Shown here: positions 32,633-41,788 of the stretch, one piece after another | Numbering within the stretch: position 1 is the first letter of the stretch | Layout: each line of letters starts with the position of its first letter | Source: Kitasatospora phosalacinea | GTDB lineage: Bacteria > Actinomycetota > Actinomycetes > Streptomycetales > Streptomycetaceae | Length of the DNA: 64,000 nt | Direction of reading: 5' to 3' | Assembly: GCF_000717185.1 (NCBI RefSeq) | Contig: NZ_JNYE01000032.1 | Location: forward strand, 16,528 to 80,527 | Position numbers and translations under genes: made by a program | Notes under the pieces: generated by a model | Databases searched by the model: none | Told to the model about the DNA's origin: nothing | Seen by the model: the letters and a program-made list of their open reading frames with translations, nothing else

Positions 32633-33919
32633 ATGACGACACGTCCGGCGGCCCGCATCTCGACCCTCGTGCTCTGCACGGCGCTGGCGGCCTCGTTCGC
32701 CCTCCCCGCCCGGGCTTCCGGGATCCCGGCCGTCCGGGCGAAGGCCGAGACCGCGCCGCTGTTCGACGACGAGGCCGGCGGCAACGCCAACGCGGACGAT
32801 CCGGCGATCTGGCGCAACGCCGCCGACCCCGGCCGCAGCCTGGTGATCGCCACCGCCAAGCAGGGCGGCCTGCGGGTCTACGACCTGGACGCGCGGCAGG
32901 TCCAGTCGATCCCCGCCCCGGCCGGACCGGGCGAGGACGACAAGCCCGGCCGCTTCAACAACGTCGACCTGGTCCGGGGCCTGCGACTCGGCGGCGCCCG
33001 CACCGACGTCGCGGTGGTCAGCGACCGCGGCAACGACCGGCTGCGGATCTACCGCATCGACCGGGACGGGCCCGGCGGCCCGCTCACCGACGTCACCGAC
33101 CCGGGAGCGCGGCCGGTCTTCTCCGCCGACCAGGCCGAGACCAACGAGCAGCGGACCGCGTACGGCCTGGCCACCTGGACCGACCGCGCCACCGGCCGCT
33201 CCTACGCGCTGGTCAGCCAGCGCAACCGCACCCGGATCGCGCTGCTGGAACTGCTCGCCACCCCCGCCGGCACCGTCGACTACCGCCAGGTGCGCACCCT
33301 CGACCTACCGTCCTCCTTCCGGCTGCCCGACGGCGCCACCTGGACCCCCTGCGCCGAGCCCGGCGAACTGCCGCAGGTCGAGGGCATGGTCGTCGACCCC
33401 TCCGACGGCACCCTGTACGCGGGGCAGGAGGACGTCGGCATCTGGCGCGTCGACGCGGGCCTGACGGGCACCCCGGTGCTGATCGACAAGGTGCGCGAGT
33501 ACGGCGTCCCGGGTGCGTACGACGCGCAGACCGAGGAGTGCACCCCCGGCACCGACCCCGGCTACGGCGGCGAGCACCTGACGGCCGACGTCGAGGGCCT
33601 GACGCTGGTCACCGAGGCGGACGGCGACGGCTACCTGCTCGCCTCCAGCCAGGGCGACGACACCTTCGTCGCCTACGACCGCGAGCGCGACGACGACAAC
33701 GAGTACGAGGGCGCCTTCCGGATCACCGCGGCCTCCACCGCCCTCGACGGCTCCGAGGTCTGCGACGGCGCCGCCGCCCTCAATGCCCCGCTCGGCACCC
33801 GCTACCCGCACGGCCTGCTCGTCGTCCAGGACGGCCGGGAGACCCCCGGCGACGGCGACCGCGAGGCCACCGGCTTCAAGTTCGTCGACCTCGGCGAGGT
33901 CCTCGACGCCGTCGACTGA
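32633..33919 (+). CDS. Secreted beta-propeller phytase
   Basis: 428 residues from ATG 32633, with GAAGGA 8 bases upstream. The signal peptide ends near residue 28 (PARASG). Family motifs: GNANADDPAIWRNAADPGRS, VIATAKQGGLRVYDLD, GRFNNVDLVRGL, VSDRGNDRLRIYRID, ELPQVEGMVVDP, ADVEGLTLV and YLLASSQGDDTFVAYDRE. The many Asp and Glu residues form the calcium and phosphate sites of this six-bladed enzyme. It releases phosphate from phytate outside the cell. It is divergent from the GH43 gene, both being suited to plant-derived substrates. It ends in an 18-bp hairpin. Confidence 0.92.
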   Translation: MTTRPAARISTLVLCTALAASFALPARASGIPAVRAKAETAPLFDDEAGGNANADDPAIWRNAADPGRSLVIATAKQGGLRVYDLDARQVQSIPAPAGPGEDDKPGRFNNVDLVRGLRLGGARTDVAVVSDRGNDRLRIYRIDRDGPGGPLTDVTDPGARPVFSADQAETNEQRTAYGLATWTDRATGRSYALVSQRNRTRIALLELLATPAGTVDYRQVRTLDLPSSFRLPDGATWTPCAEPGELPQVEGMVVDPSDGTLYAGQEDVGIWRVDAGLTGTPVLIDKVREYGVPGAYDAQTEECTPGTDPGYGGEHLTADVEGLTLVTEADGDGYLLASSQGDDTFVAYDRERDDDNEYEGAFRITAASTALDGSEVCDGAAALNAPLGTRYPHGLLVVQDGRETPGDGDREATGFKFVDLGEVLDAVD

Positions 33920-33925
33920 TCCGCG

Positions 33926-33969
33926 GACGCGGCGGGCGCACGGCGGCGCGCCCGTGTGCCCGCCGCGTC
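33926..33969. terminator. Hairpin between the phytase and alcohol dehydrogenase genes
   Basis: 18-base arms at 33926-33943 and 33952-33969 match at 17 positions; the left arm begins GACGCGGCGGGC. The loop is 8 bases. It starts 6 bases after the phytase stop. A run of GGGACGGGACGGC repeats follows at about 34002-34045. Confidence 0.75.
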
Positions 33970-34076
33970 GTCGGACTCCACCGGGGCCGGTCGGACTCCG
34001 GCGGGACGGGACGGCGGGACGGGACGGCTGGACGGGACGGCGGTCCGGAGTTCCTGCCCGGCGGCGGCGCTCGGCC

Positions 34077-35162
34077 TCAGTGCTCGAAGAGCACCAGGGA
34101 GCGCCCGCCCCGGCCGGCCGCCATCCGTTCGAAGGCGGCGGGGATGCCGTCGAGGGGGATCCGGTCGGTGATCAGGGCGTCCAGGTCGAGGCGGCCGCCG
34201 CGCACGTGCGCGGCGAGCACCGGCACCGTCTCGTCCGGGTCGCAGTTGCCGTAGACGCAGGCGGTCAGGGTGCGGGCGTAGTGGAAGAGCTCCAGGGCGG
34301 AGAAGGAGACCGTGTCCTGCTTGCCGCCGATGCCCACCACCGTCGTGCGGCCGCCGCGGCGGGTGGCGGACCAGGCCGAGCGGATCGTCGCGCCGCGGCC
34401 GACGCACTCGAAGGCGTGGTCGGCGCCGCGACCGCCGGTCAGTGCCCGGACGGCCGCGGGGGTGGAGTCGTCGGCGAGCAGGTACTCGGTGGCGCCGTGG
34501 CGGCGGGCCAGCTCCGCCTTCTCCGGGGTGACGTCGACGGCGACCAGCGGCGAGGCCCCGGCGAGCCGGGCGGCCTGGAGCACGGCCAGGCCGATGCCGC
34601 CCAGCCCGTACACCACCACCGACTCCCCCTCCCGCACCCGGGCCGCGCTGTGCACCGCGCCGTAGCCGGTCAGGACGGCGCAGCCGAGCAGGGCGGCGGA
34701 GGCGAGCGGCACGCCGGCGGGCAGCGGGAGGACGGCCCGGCGGTCGACGACCGTCTCCTCGGCGAAGGCGCCGACGCCCAGTCCCGGGTGGAGCCCGGTG
34801 CCGTCCGGCAGCACGGCGTAGTGGCCGGTCGACGCGGCGCCGGAGTTCTCGCAGAGCCAGGGCTCGCCGATCGCGCAGGCCGGGCAGGCGCGGCAGGCCG
34901 GGGCCCAGTTCAGGACCACCGGGTCGCCGGGCGCCACTGAGGTGACGCCGTCGCCGACCGAGACGACGGTGCCCGCGCCCTCGTGCCCGAGGACCAGCGG
35001 GAAGGCGGCGCGGAGCATGCCGCGGGCGATCGACAGGTCGGAGTGGCAGACGCCGGCGGCGGCGAGCCGGACGCGGACCTGGCCCGGTCCGGGGTCGGGC
35101 AGGTCGATCTCGGTGATCTCCAGCGGGGCTCCGGCGGAGCGCAGGACGGCGGCACGGACCAT
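34077..35162 (-). CDS. Zinc-dependent alcohol dehydrogenase (MDR family)
   Basis: 361 residues from ATG 35162, with GAGGTGA upstream. Catalytic zinc ligands: Cys39 in AAGVCHSDL and His60-Glu61 in LGHEGAGTV. The structural zinc loop is CRACPACAIGEPWLC (residues about 90-104). The nucleotide-binding motif is VVVYGLGGIGLAVLQAARLAG. Features fit the NAD-dependent class, including formaldehyde/mycothiol-like and aryl-alcohol dehydrogenases. It follows the aldehyde dehydrogenase gene on the same strand after about 118 bases, so alcohol to aldehyde to acid oxidation is likely. Confidence 0.92.
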   Translation of the reverse strand: MVRAAVLRSAGAPLEITEIDLPDPGPGQVRVRLAAAGVCHSDLSIARGMLRAAFPLVLGHEGAGTVVSVGDGVTSVAPGDPVVLNWAPACRACPACAIGEPWLCENSGAASTGHYAVLPDGTGLHPGLGVGAFAEETVVDRRAVLPLPAGVPLASAALLGCAVLTGYGAVHSAARVREGESVVVYGLGGIGLAVLQAARLAGASPLVAVDVTPEKAELARRHGATEYLLADDSTPAAVRALTGGRGADHAFECVGRGATIRSAWSATRRGGRTTVVGIGGKQDTVSFSALELFHYARTLTACVYGNCDPDETVPVLAAHVRGGRLDLDALITDRIPLDGIPAAFERMAAGRGGRSLVLFEH

Positions 35163-35280
35163 GGCGGTCACCTCGGTGGTGTTCTCGGTGGACTTCGGGG
35201 GGTGTTCTCGGTGCCGTTCCGCCGCACTCCGGGTGCCGGCGGAGACCCGCGGCGCGGGCGGCGCGCGCAGGCCGCGGGGG

Positions 35281-36699
35281 TCAGAACTGGAGCGACTTGG
35301 TCTGGAGGAACTCCTCCAGGCCGTGCCGGCCGAGTTCGCGGCCCACGCCGGAGCTCCTGCGGCCGCCGAAGGGGGCGAGCGGGTTGAAGCGGCCGCCGTT
35401 GATGTCGACCTGGCCGGTCTCCATCCGGCGGGCGAAGGCGACGGCGGTCCCGTCGTCGGCCGCCCAGACGGCACCGGCGAGGCCGTACTCGGTGCCGTTG
35501 GCGAGGGCGAGGGCGTGTTCCTCGTCGTCGTAGGGCAGGACCACCAGCACCGGGCCGAAGATCTCCTCCCGCACCGCCCGGGCGTCCGGGGCCAGGTCGG
35601 CGAGGACGGTGGGGCGGACGTAGTAGCCGCGGTCCAGCCCCTCGGGGGCGCCCGGGCCGCCGGCCACCAGGCGGGCGCCGTCGGCGACGGCGCCCGCGAG
35701 GTACTCCTGGACGCGCTCGCGCTGGCGGGCGCTGACCAGCGGCCCCACCCGGGTGGCCGGATCGGACGGGTCGCCGGGGACGTACTTCGGGGTGGTGGCG
35801 GCGGCGATCGCCAGGGCCTGCTCGTACTGCTCGCGGTGGACCAGCAGCCTGGTCCAGGCGGTGCAGGTCTGGCCGGAGTTGGCGAAGACGTTGGCGAGGG
35901 TCGCGTTGACCGCGCGGGCCAGGTCGGCGCCCGGCAGGACGACGCAGGCGGACTTGCCGCCGAGTTCCAGGGAGAGCTTCTTGAGGCCGCGTCCGGCGCT
36001 CTCACCGATCAGGCGGCCGACGGCGGTGGAGCCGGTGAAGGAGACGACGTCCACGCCGGGGTGGGCGGCGAGCGCCGCACCGACCACCGTGCCGAGGCCG
36101 GTGACCAGGTTGAACACGCCGGGCGGCAGGCCGGACGCGTCGACGAGGCGGGCGAACAGCCGGGCGGTCAGCGGGGTCTCCTCGGACGGCTTGAGCACCA
36201 CCGTGCAGCCCGCCGCGAGGGCCGGGACGACCTTGGCGACGATCTGGTGCAGCGGGTAGTTCCACGGGGTGATGGCGGCGACCACCCCGGCGGGCTCCGC
36301 GCGGACGGTGGAGTTGCCGACCTCCTCCTCGAAGGCGTGACCGGCGAGGACGTCCAGGAAGGCCGAAGCCACCGCGATCGGGGTGCCGGCCTGGACCGCG
36401 TCGGCGAAGCGCGCCGGGGCGCCGAGTTCGGCGGTGACGGTCGCGGCGATCTCCGCCCGGTGGGCGGCCAGGCCGTCGCGCAGCCGGGTCAGTGCGGCGA
36501 GCCGCTCCTCGCGGGTGCTCGCGGCCCAGCCGGGGGCGGCGGCGCGGGCGGCGGCCACTGCCGCGTCCACCTCGGCGGCGGTGCCCGCCGGAACGGTGGC
36601 GATCGGCTGCTCGGTGGCCGGGTCGAGCACCACGATGGTGTCCGGCCCGGCGGCGGGCCGCCAGCAGCCCCCGATGTACTGGTCCGCGTAGTGCTCCAT
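35281..36699 (-). CDS. NAD-dependent aldehyde dehydrogenase
   Basis: 472 residues from ATG 36699. Conserved segments: ITPWNYPLHQIVAKVVPALA, VLKPSEETPLTARLFARL, FTGSTAVGRLIGESAGRGLK, catalytic Glu in LELGGKSACVVLPGA, catalytic Cys in FANSGQTCTAWTRLLV (about residue 278), and EEIFGPVLVVLPYDDEEHAL. The length is normal. Just upstream lies an imperfect palindrome that may be its operator. The LAL regulator gene precedes it on the same strand. Confidence 0.94.
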   Translation of the reverse strand: MEHYADQYIGGCWRPAAGPDTIVVLDPATEQPIATVPAGTAAEVDAAVAAARAAAPGWAASTREERLAALTRLRDGLAAHRAEIAATVTAELGAPARFADAVQAGTPIAVASAFLDVLAGHAFEEEVGNSTVRAEPAGVVAAITPWNYPLHQIVAKVVPALAAGCTVVLKPSEETPLTARLFARLVDASGLPPGVFNLVTGLGTVVGAALAAHPGVDVVSFTGSTAVGRLIGESAGRGLKKLSLELGGKSACVVLPGADLARAVNATLANVFANSGQTCTAWTRLLVHREQYEQALAIAAATTPKYVPGDPSDPATRVGPLVSARQRERVQEYLAGAVADGARLVAGGPGAPEGLDRGYYVRPTVLADLAPDARAVREEIFGPVLVVLPYDDEEHALALANGTEYGLAGAVWAADDGTAVAFARRMETGQVDINGGRFNPLAPFGGRRSSGVGRELGRHGLEEFLQTKSLQF

Positions 36700-36726
36700 C
36701 CGGTGCTCCTCGGCGTCCGCTCCCCA

Positions 36727-36748
36727 TTAAACTAGCAGTGGTAGTTAA
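36727..36748. promoter_or_regulatory. Inverted repeat upstream of the aldehyde dehydrogenase gene
   Basis: TTAAACTA and TAGTTAA arms surround GCAGTGG, 28-49 bases upstream of the start codon, in a locally AT-rich patch. The form suits a TetR- or LAL-type operator. Confidence 0.5.
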
Positions 36749-36856
36749 CCCGTGGACGGGCAGCCGGTGCAAGGGGCCCGCGTCGGACGGCACGGCGGGG
36801 GGTCGCAGGTGCCACCCGCCTCGTGCCCGCCGGAGCGACTGCCGACCGGACGGGGC

Positions 36857-39637
36857 CTAGCGGAAGCAGGAGGCGAGTTCGACGCGGGAGCGCACGCCGA
36901 GCCGGGTGAAGACGTTCCTCAGGTGGTACTCGACGGTGCGGACGCTGAGCACCAGCGCGTCGGCGACCTCCTGGTTCGTGGCGCCCCGGGCCACCAACTC
37001 GCAGATCCGCGCCTGCTGCGGCGTCAGTTCCGCGGCCGCTCCGCCCCCGCGGTCGCCGGGGGAGCGCGTCCGGGCGCCGGTGGCGCGGAGCTCGGCGGTG
37101 GCCCGCCGGGTCCAGGAGGCGGCGTCGAACCGCTGGAAGATCTGCACCGCCTCCTGCAGCAGTTCGCGCGCCGGGCCCGGCTTGCGGGCCCGGCGCAGCC
37201 GGTGGGCGTGGAACAGCTCGGTCTTGGCCAACTCCAGTACGGCACCGTCCCGCTGGTGGAGCAGGGCGGCCTGCCGGAACTGCTCGTCGGCCGCCGCGTC
37301 GTCGCGCTCCAGCAGCGCGTGGCAGCGGTGGGCCAGGGCGAGGCGGGCGGCGCTCGTCCCGCTCGCGGCCCAGGCGTGGTAGCCCCGCAGCGCTTCGGCC
37401 GCGTTGGCGCGCCGGTCGCAGCGCACCGCCGCCTCCACGAAGTGCGGGGTGGCCAGTTGGCGGATGACCAGGTTGGTCTGGCGGCCGACGGCGTCCTCGG
37501 CCATGCCCGCCAGCCGGGCCAGCGCGTCGGCGGGCCGGTCGTCCGCCAGGTCGGCGCAGGCGGACGCCCAGCGGCCGAACGCGGCCGGCCGGCCCAGCCC
37601 CCAGGCGGACACCTGCCGGGTGACGGACCGCACCCTGGCCGCCGCGTCCTCCCCGTCGCCCCGCAGCGCCGACACCAGGGCGAGCACCGCGAGGTGGTCC
37701 ACCGCGAGGTTGCGCTGCCCCGTCCGGCGGGCCAGCCGCAGCCCGTCCAGGGCCGCCTCCTCGGCCGCCGCGCAGCGGTCGGTCAGCAGCGCGGCCAGGG
37801 CCTGGTACACGAGCGCGGCGGGCACCAGGGCGGCCTCGCCCCGGCGGCGGGCCGCGTCGGCCGAGGCGGCGGCGAAGGAGTGGGCGCGGGCGGCGTCGCC
37901 CAGGGTGTACGCGGCCTGTGCGGCCCACAGGGCCCAGTACGGATCGGCAGCGCCCCCGGCCAGCCGCATCACGTTCCGCAGCAGTCGGCCCGCCTCCCCG
38001 TACCGCCCCTCGAAGGTGGCCGTCATCCCCGCGAAGTGGTCGGCGACCAGGTGCGCGGCGGGGGTGTCGTCGGCGTGCCGCAGGGGCCGCGCCCGCTGCG
38101 CCAGCGCGGAGTACCCGGCGAAGTCGCCGGCGAGGAAGGCGGCCTCACCGGCCAGCATCAGCGCGCGAGCCGCCGACTCGCGGCAGTCGTCCGGGAACAG
38201 GCCGGCCGCCAGGGAGAGGTGGCGGTACGCCTCGGAGGGCGCGCCGTCGCGCAGCAGCAGCTCCCCCTCGGCCAGGCTCCGCACCGCGTGCGTGCCCGCG
38301 GGCACGCCCTCCGGCGGCACCCGGTGCAGCAGCGCCCGGCTGCGCTCGCTCCCGCCGGCCAGGAAGGCGTGCCGGGCCGCCAGCGTCAGCCACCGCTCCC
38401 GCAGCCCCGGCCGCGGCGCGAAGTCGGCCGCGTCCTCCAGCACCGCGTCGGCCGTACGGTGGTCGGCGCGGTCGGTCGCCCGTTCCAGCTCCGCGGCGGC
38501 CCGCTCGGCCGGTCCCGTGCCACCGGCCAGCCGGTGCAGCGCCCGGTGCGGCCGGAACCGCCCGGGGTCGAGCACGTCGGCCAGGAGGCGGTGCGCGGCG
38601 TGCCGGTCGGCCAGGGGGACCTCGGCGCGCAGCACCTGGCGCAGCAACCGGCCCGGCACGGCCGTCGTGCCGTCCTCGGCGGGCGCGACCAGCCCGCTGG
38701 CCAGGGCCGCGTCGACGGCGCCGGGGTGCCACCCCGCCCGGCGGGCGGCGGTGTGCAGCGCGTCCGGGGCGAGCGGGCCGCCGACGAGGACGGCGGCGAC
38801 CACGGCCCGGGCGCCGTCGGGCAGTTGACGGAACCGTCGGCCGCAGTCGGCCCGCCACCTGCTGTCCGGTGGCAGGACGAGCGGGCCGCGGCGGTCGTCG
38901 GCGCGGGCGGCGGCCGCCAGTTCGGTCAGCGCCAGCGGGTTGCCGGCCGCGAGGGCGAGCGCCTCGGCCGCGGTCGCCGGACACAGGCCGTCCGGACGTT
39001 CCGGGGGCGCCGCGTCCGCCAGCAGCAGGCGGGCCGCGGCGTCGTCCAGCGGTGGCAGCCGCAGCGTGTCGATCCCGTCCAGGGCTGCGAGGGCCGGGTG
39101 CCCGGTGACCGCGGTCAGCAGCAGGCCGGCCCGCAGGCCGTGCACCCGGCGGGCGAGCAGGCCGATCACCTGCAGTGACACGCGGTCCAGCCGGTGCGCG
39201 TCGTCCACGCACAGCAGCAACGGGCGCCCGGCGGGGGAGGCCGCCAGCACGGCGCGCAGCGCCGAAGCCACCGCCGGGGCCGCCTCCGGCGGGCAGCGGC
39301 CCGCCAGGACGTCCGTCAGGACGCCCGTCTCCCCGCCCGGGGGCGCCGGGAGGTCCTCGGCCAGGCGCAGCAGCAGGCGCTGGCACCACGCCCACGGCAG
39401 CGCGGCCTCCGACTCGACGCCCCCGAGGCGGTGCACGGCGCACCCGGCCGCCGAACCCGCGGCGGCGGCCAGGAGCACCGAACGCCCGCTGCCGGGCTCG
39501 CCCGTCACCACGACGGCGGCGCCCCGCCCCGCGCGCAGCCCCGCGAGCGTGTCGTGCAGTCTCCGCTGCTCCTCGGCGCGGCCGTGCAGGCGGACCGGCG
39601 CACGGGCGGCCGTGGTGCTGTCGCTCTCGCTGTCCAT
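36857..39637 (-). CDS. LuxR-family regulator of the large ATP-binding (LAL) type, altered Walker A
   Basis: 926 residues from ATG 39637; the start is uncertain because no strong ribosome-binding site is visible. The P-loop is GEPGSGRSVL (residues 46-55), where the usual Lys is Arg. A Walker B-like LLLCVDDAHRLD follows near residue 145. The central 600 residues are helical TPR-like repeats. The C-terminal LuxR domain reads LTPQQARICELVARGATNQE, then VADALVLSVRTVEYHLRNVF. LAL/MalT-type proteins activate catabolic operons after binding an inducer. It lies upstream of the aldehyde and alcohol dehydrogenase genes and divergent from a lipase gene. Confidence 0.9.
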   Translation of the reverse strand: MDSESDSTTAARAPVRLHGRAEEQRRLHDTLAGLRAGRGAAVVVTGEPGSGRSVLLAAAAGSAAGCAVHRLGGVESEAALPWAWCQRLLLRLAEDLPAPPGGETGVLTDVLAGRCPPEAAPAVASALRAVLAASPAGRPLLLCVDDAHRLDRVSLQVIGLLARRVHGLRAGLLLTAVTGHPALAALDGIDTLRLPPLDDAAARLLLADAAPPERPDGLCPATAAEALALAAGNPLALTELAAAARADDRRGPLVLPPDSRWRADCGRRFRQLPDGARAVVAAVLVGGPLAPDALHTAARRAGWHPGAVDAALASGLVAPAEDGTTAVPGRLLRQVLRAEVPLADRHAAHRLLADVLDPGRFRPHRALHRLAGGTGPAERAAAELERATDRADHRTADAVLEDAADFAPRPGLRERWLTLAARHAFLAGGSERSRALLHRVPPEGVPAGTHAVRSLAEGELLLRDGAPSEAYRHLSLAAGLFPDDCRESAARALMLAGEAAFLAGDFAGYSALAQRARPLRHADDTPAAHLVADHFAGMTATFEGRYGEAGRLLRNVMRLAGGAADPYWALWAAQAAYTLGDAARAHSFAAASADAARRRGEAALVPAALVYQALAALLTDRCAAAEEAALDGLRLARRTGQRNLAVDHLAVLALVSALRGDGEDAAARVRSVTRQVSAWGLGRPAAFGRWASACADLADDRPADALARLAGMAEDAVGRQTNLVIRQLATPHFVEAAVRCDRRANAAEALRGYHAWAASGTSAARLALAHRCHALLERDDAAADEQFRQAALLHQRDGAVLELAKTELFHAHRLRRARKPGPARELLQEAVQIFQRFDAASWTRRATAELRATGARTRSPGDRGGGAAAELTPQQARICELVARGATNQEVADALVLSVRTVEYHLRNVFTRLGVRSRVELASCFR

Positions 39638-39765
39638 GACCGCAGTGTGCGGGGGGAGGCCAGGGAGCGGAAGGGAGTTGACGCGTGTTCGCCACGCTCC
39701 GACGGCGGCCGCGGCGACGGGTGGCGGCGACGACGGCGACGGGTGGCGCGGTCGAGCCGGGCGGA

Positions 39766-39787
39766 GGACCGGTGGTTCCACCGGTCC
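39766..39787. promoter_or_regulatory. Perfect-arm 22-bp palindrome between the LAL regulator and lipase genes
   Basis: Arms GGACCGGTGG and CCACCGGTCC are exact complements separated by TT. It lies 72-93 bases upstream of the lipase GTG. A direct repeat GGCGACGGGTGGCG occurs twice just before it (about 39716-39750). It is a strong candidate site for the LAL regulator. Confidence 0.65.
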
Positions 39788-39858
39788 GCAGCGGGCCGGG
39801 CACGCGCACACTCCTGCCATCCGTCCCCCGTCCGGGGGCAGGGAGAGAGGATCCACCT

Positions 39859-40545
39859 GTGCGACGCCTGCGTACCGCCCTGCTCGCCGTCCTCACGGCC
39901 GTGGTGCTCGCCGTGCCCGGCACGTCCACCAGCGCCGCCCACGCGGCGACGACCAGCACCCGCACCCCCGTGGTCTTCGTCCACGGCTTCGTCGGCAACG
40001 CCTCCAACTGGGCCGCCGCGGAAGCCCTGTTCGTGGCCGACGGCTACTCGTCCGGTGACCTGTTCGCCTACCAGTACAACTGGTCGCAGTCCAACGCCGT
40101 CAGCGCCGCCGGCCTGGCCGCCTACGTGCGCCAGGTCCTCGCCGCCACCGGCGCGCACCAGGTCGACATCGTCAACCACTCCATGGGCGGCCTGGTCAGC
40201 GACTGGTACGTCAAGAAGCTCGGCGGCCAGCCCTACGTCCGCCACCTCGCCTCCATCGCGGGCGCGAACCACGGCACCACCGCGGCCGGCGCCTGCCTGG
40301 TGAACCCGTCCTGCGTGGAGATGTTCCCCGGCTCCCTGTTCCTGGCCACGCTCAACGCGGGCGACGAGACCCCCGGCGACACGCAGTACGCCACCTGGTA
40401 CTCGCCCTGTGACGGCATCATCGTCCCCTACACCAGCACCCGGCTCGACGGCGCCGCCAACAACCTCGTCCCCTGCCAGACCCACCTCGGCTTCCTGACC
40501 GACATCCCGACCCTCCGGGCCGTCGAGCGCTTCCTCGACAACTGA
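39859..40545 (+). CDS. Secreted lipase/esterase (lipase class 2 type)
   Basis: 228 residues from GTG 39859, with GAGAGG 9 bases upstream; earlier in-frame codons from 39685 are not protein-like. The signal peptide ends near residue 29 (SAAHAA). Oxyanion strand: VVFVHGFVGNASNW. The nucleophile Ser is in IVNHSMGGLVSDWYVKKLGG, the Asp in CDGIIVPYTSTRL, and the His in CQTHLGFLTD. Four Cys residues could form two disulphides, typical of small Streptomyces lipases. It hydrolyses ester bonds of lipids outside the cell. The divergent LAL regulator recalls the LipR/LipA arrangement of Streptomyces, where LipR activates the lipase gene. Confidence 0.92.
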   Translation: MRRLRTALLAVLTAVVLAVPGTSTSAAHAATTSTRTPVVFVHGFVGNASNWAAAEALFVADGYSSGDLFAYQYNWSQSNAVSAAGLAAYVRQVLAATGAHQVDIVNHSMGGLVSDWYVKKLGGQPYVRHLASIAGANHGTTAAGACLVNPSCVEMFPGSLFLATLNAGDETPGDTQYATWYSPCDGIIVPYTSTRLDGAANNLVPCQTHLGFLTDIPTLRAVERFLDN

Positions 40546-40581
40546 CCCGGCTGCCCCGGTCACCGGCCGCCCCGGCCGGGA

Positions 40582-40603
40582 ACCGGGGCCTCGGCCCCCC
40601 GGT
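40582..40603. terminator. Weak hairpin between convergent lipase and MASE1 genes
   Basis: ACCGGGGCC and GGCCCCCCGGT can pair around TC with a bulge. A second CCGCCGGGACCGG...CGGCGG structure lies just after it. It probably ends both convergent transcripts. Confidence 0.35.
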
Positions 40604-40685
40604 GCCTGCCCGCCGCCGGGACCGGTTCGCGGCGGCCCGCTGACCGTCCGGGCGGGCCGGACGGGGTTCGTACGGCCGTCGTCCG

Positions 40686-41690
40686 TCAGTCGGGGCGCCG
40701 GCGGTCGGCGGGGGGCGGCCAGGGGCCCTCGGCCTCGCCCGGGGCGAGGCGGTTCACCACTTCGGCGAGGGCGATGCACGCCTGCTCGATGGTGACGAGG
40801 GTGTTCTCGCGTTCGGTGGTGACGGCGGCGAGCAGCAGTCCGGTCAGGGCGGCGACGCCGTTGAGGGCCTGCAACTGGACCATCACGGCGAGCAGGCCGT
40901 GGTCGGCGAACGGGCCGACGTGATCGATGGCGGCGGGAACGGCGATGACGGACACCACCAGGACGCACGGCGCGGCGCCGAGCAACTGGAAGCGCAGCGC
41001 CGCCCACATCACCACCGGCAGGACCAGGAAGAGCAGGGAGAGCGGGCTGCGGGTCGCCGTGAGCACGGTGACGGCGGTGGTCGCCAGCAGGCCGAGGGCC
41101 TCCGCCCAGCGGTGCAGCGGTACGTCGCGGGGCATCCGGGCGGCGCGCACCGCCAGCAGCAGCGGGGTGACCACCAGCACGCCCATCGCGTCACCCGTCC
41201 ACCACGCCGTCCAGGCGGGCCAGAACTGGTGCGGGACCAGCGCGCCCTCGGACACCAGGATCAGGCAGGCGGCGGTCGCACTGATCAGCGTGGAGGCGAG
41301 CGCCCCCAGGAAGACCAGCGCCACACCGTCCCGCAGCCGGTCGAGCTCGACCCGGAAGCCCACCCGGGCCAGCAGCAGGACGGCCACCACCGGGGCGAGC
41401 GTGTTGCCCGCCGCGATGCCGAAGGAGGCGGGGGTGATCGCTCCGAACCCCGCGATGACCAGCAGGGCGCCGAGCGCGATCCCGGGCCACACGCGCAGGC
41501 CGAGCAGCAGCAGGCCGGCCACGGCGACGCCGGTCGGCGGCCACAGCGGGGTGACGTGGACGCCGCCCACGACGACCTGCGTCAGCAGGCCGAGCCGGCC
41601 CCCCGCCCAGTACACGAGCGCGACGCCGAGGATCGACAAGCCGGCCACCGCGGTCTCTCCGGCCTTCGCGTTGCGCAGCACAGCAGCCAT
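40686..41690 (-). CDS. MASE1-domain integral membrane protein
   Basis: 334 residues from ATG 41690. About eight transmembrane segments cover residues 15-290. The MASE1 signature is visible: VHVTPLWPPTGVAVAGLLLLG, WPGIALGALLVIAGFG, GNTLAPVVAVLLL and WWTGDAMGVLVVTPLLL. MASE1 is usually an N-terminal sensory module of kinases, diguanylate cyclases or phosphatases. Here it stands alone, with only a short cytoplasmic helix (ENTLVTIEQACIALAEVVN) after it. The SpoIIE-type phosphatase gene lies directly upstream on the same strand, so the two may form a split sensor. Confidence 0.85.
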   Translation of the reverse strand: MAAVLRNAKAGETAVAGLSILGVALVYWAGGRLGLLTQVVVGGVHVTPLWPPTGVAVAGLLLLGLRVWPGIALGALLVIAGFGAITPASFGIAAGNTLAPVVAVLLLARVGFRVELDRLRDGVALVFLGALASTLISATAACLILVSEGALVPHQFWPAWTAWWTGDAMGVLVVTPLLLAVRAARMPRDVPLHRWAEALGLLATTAVTVLTATRSPLSLLFLVLPVVMWAALRFQLLGAAPCVLVVSVIAVPAAIDHVGPFADHGLLAVMVQLQALNGVAALTGLLLAAVTTERENTLVTIEQACIALAEVVNRLAPGEAEGPWPPPADRRRPD

Positions 41691-41788
41691 CTCATCGCAC
41701 GCCGCCGCCCGGCCCCGGCCGTGACACGCCCGAAGGGTCGGCCGGGACGGTCGGATCCGCTGCGGTCACCCGCCGCTGCCGGGCGCCG

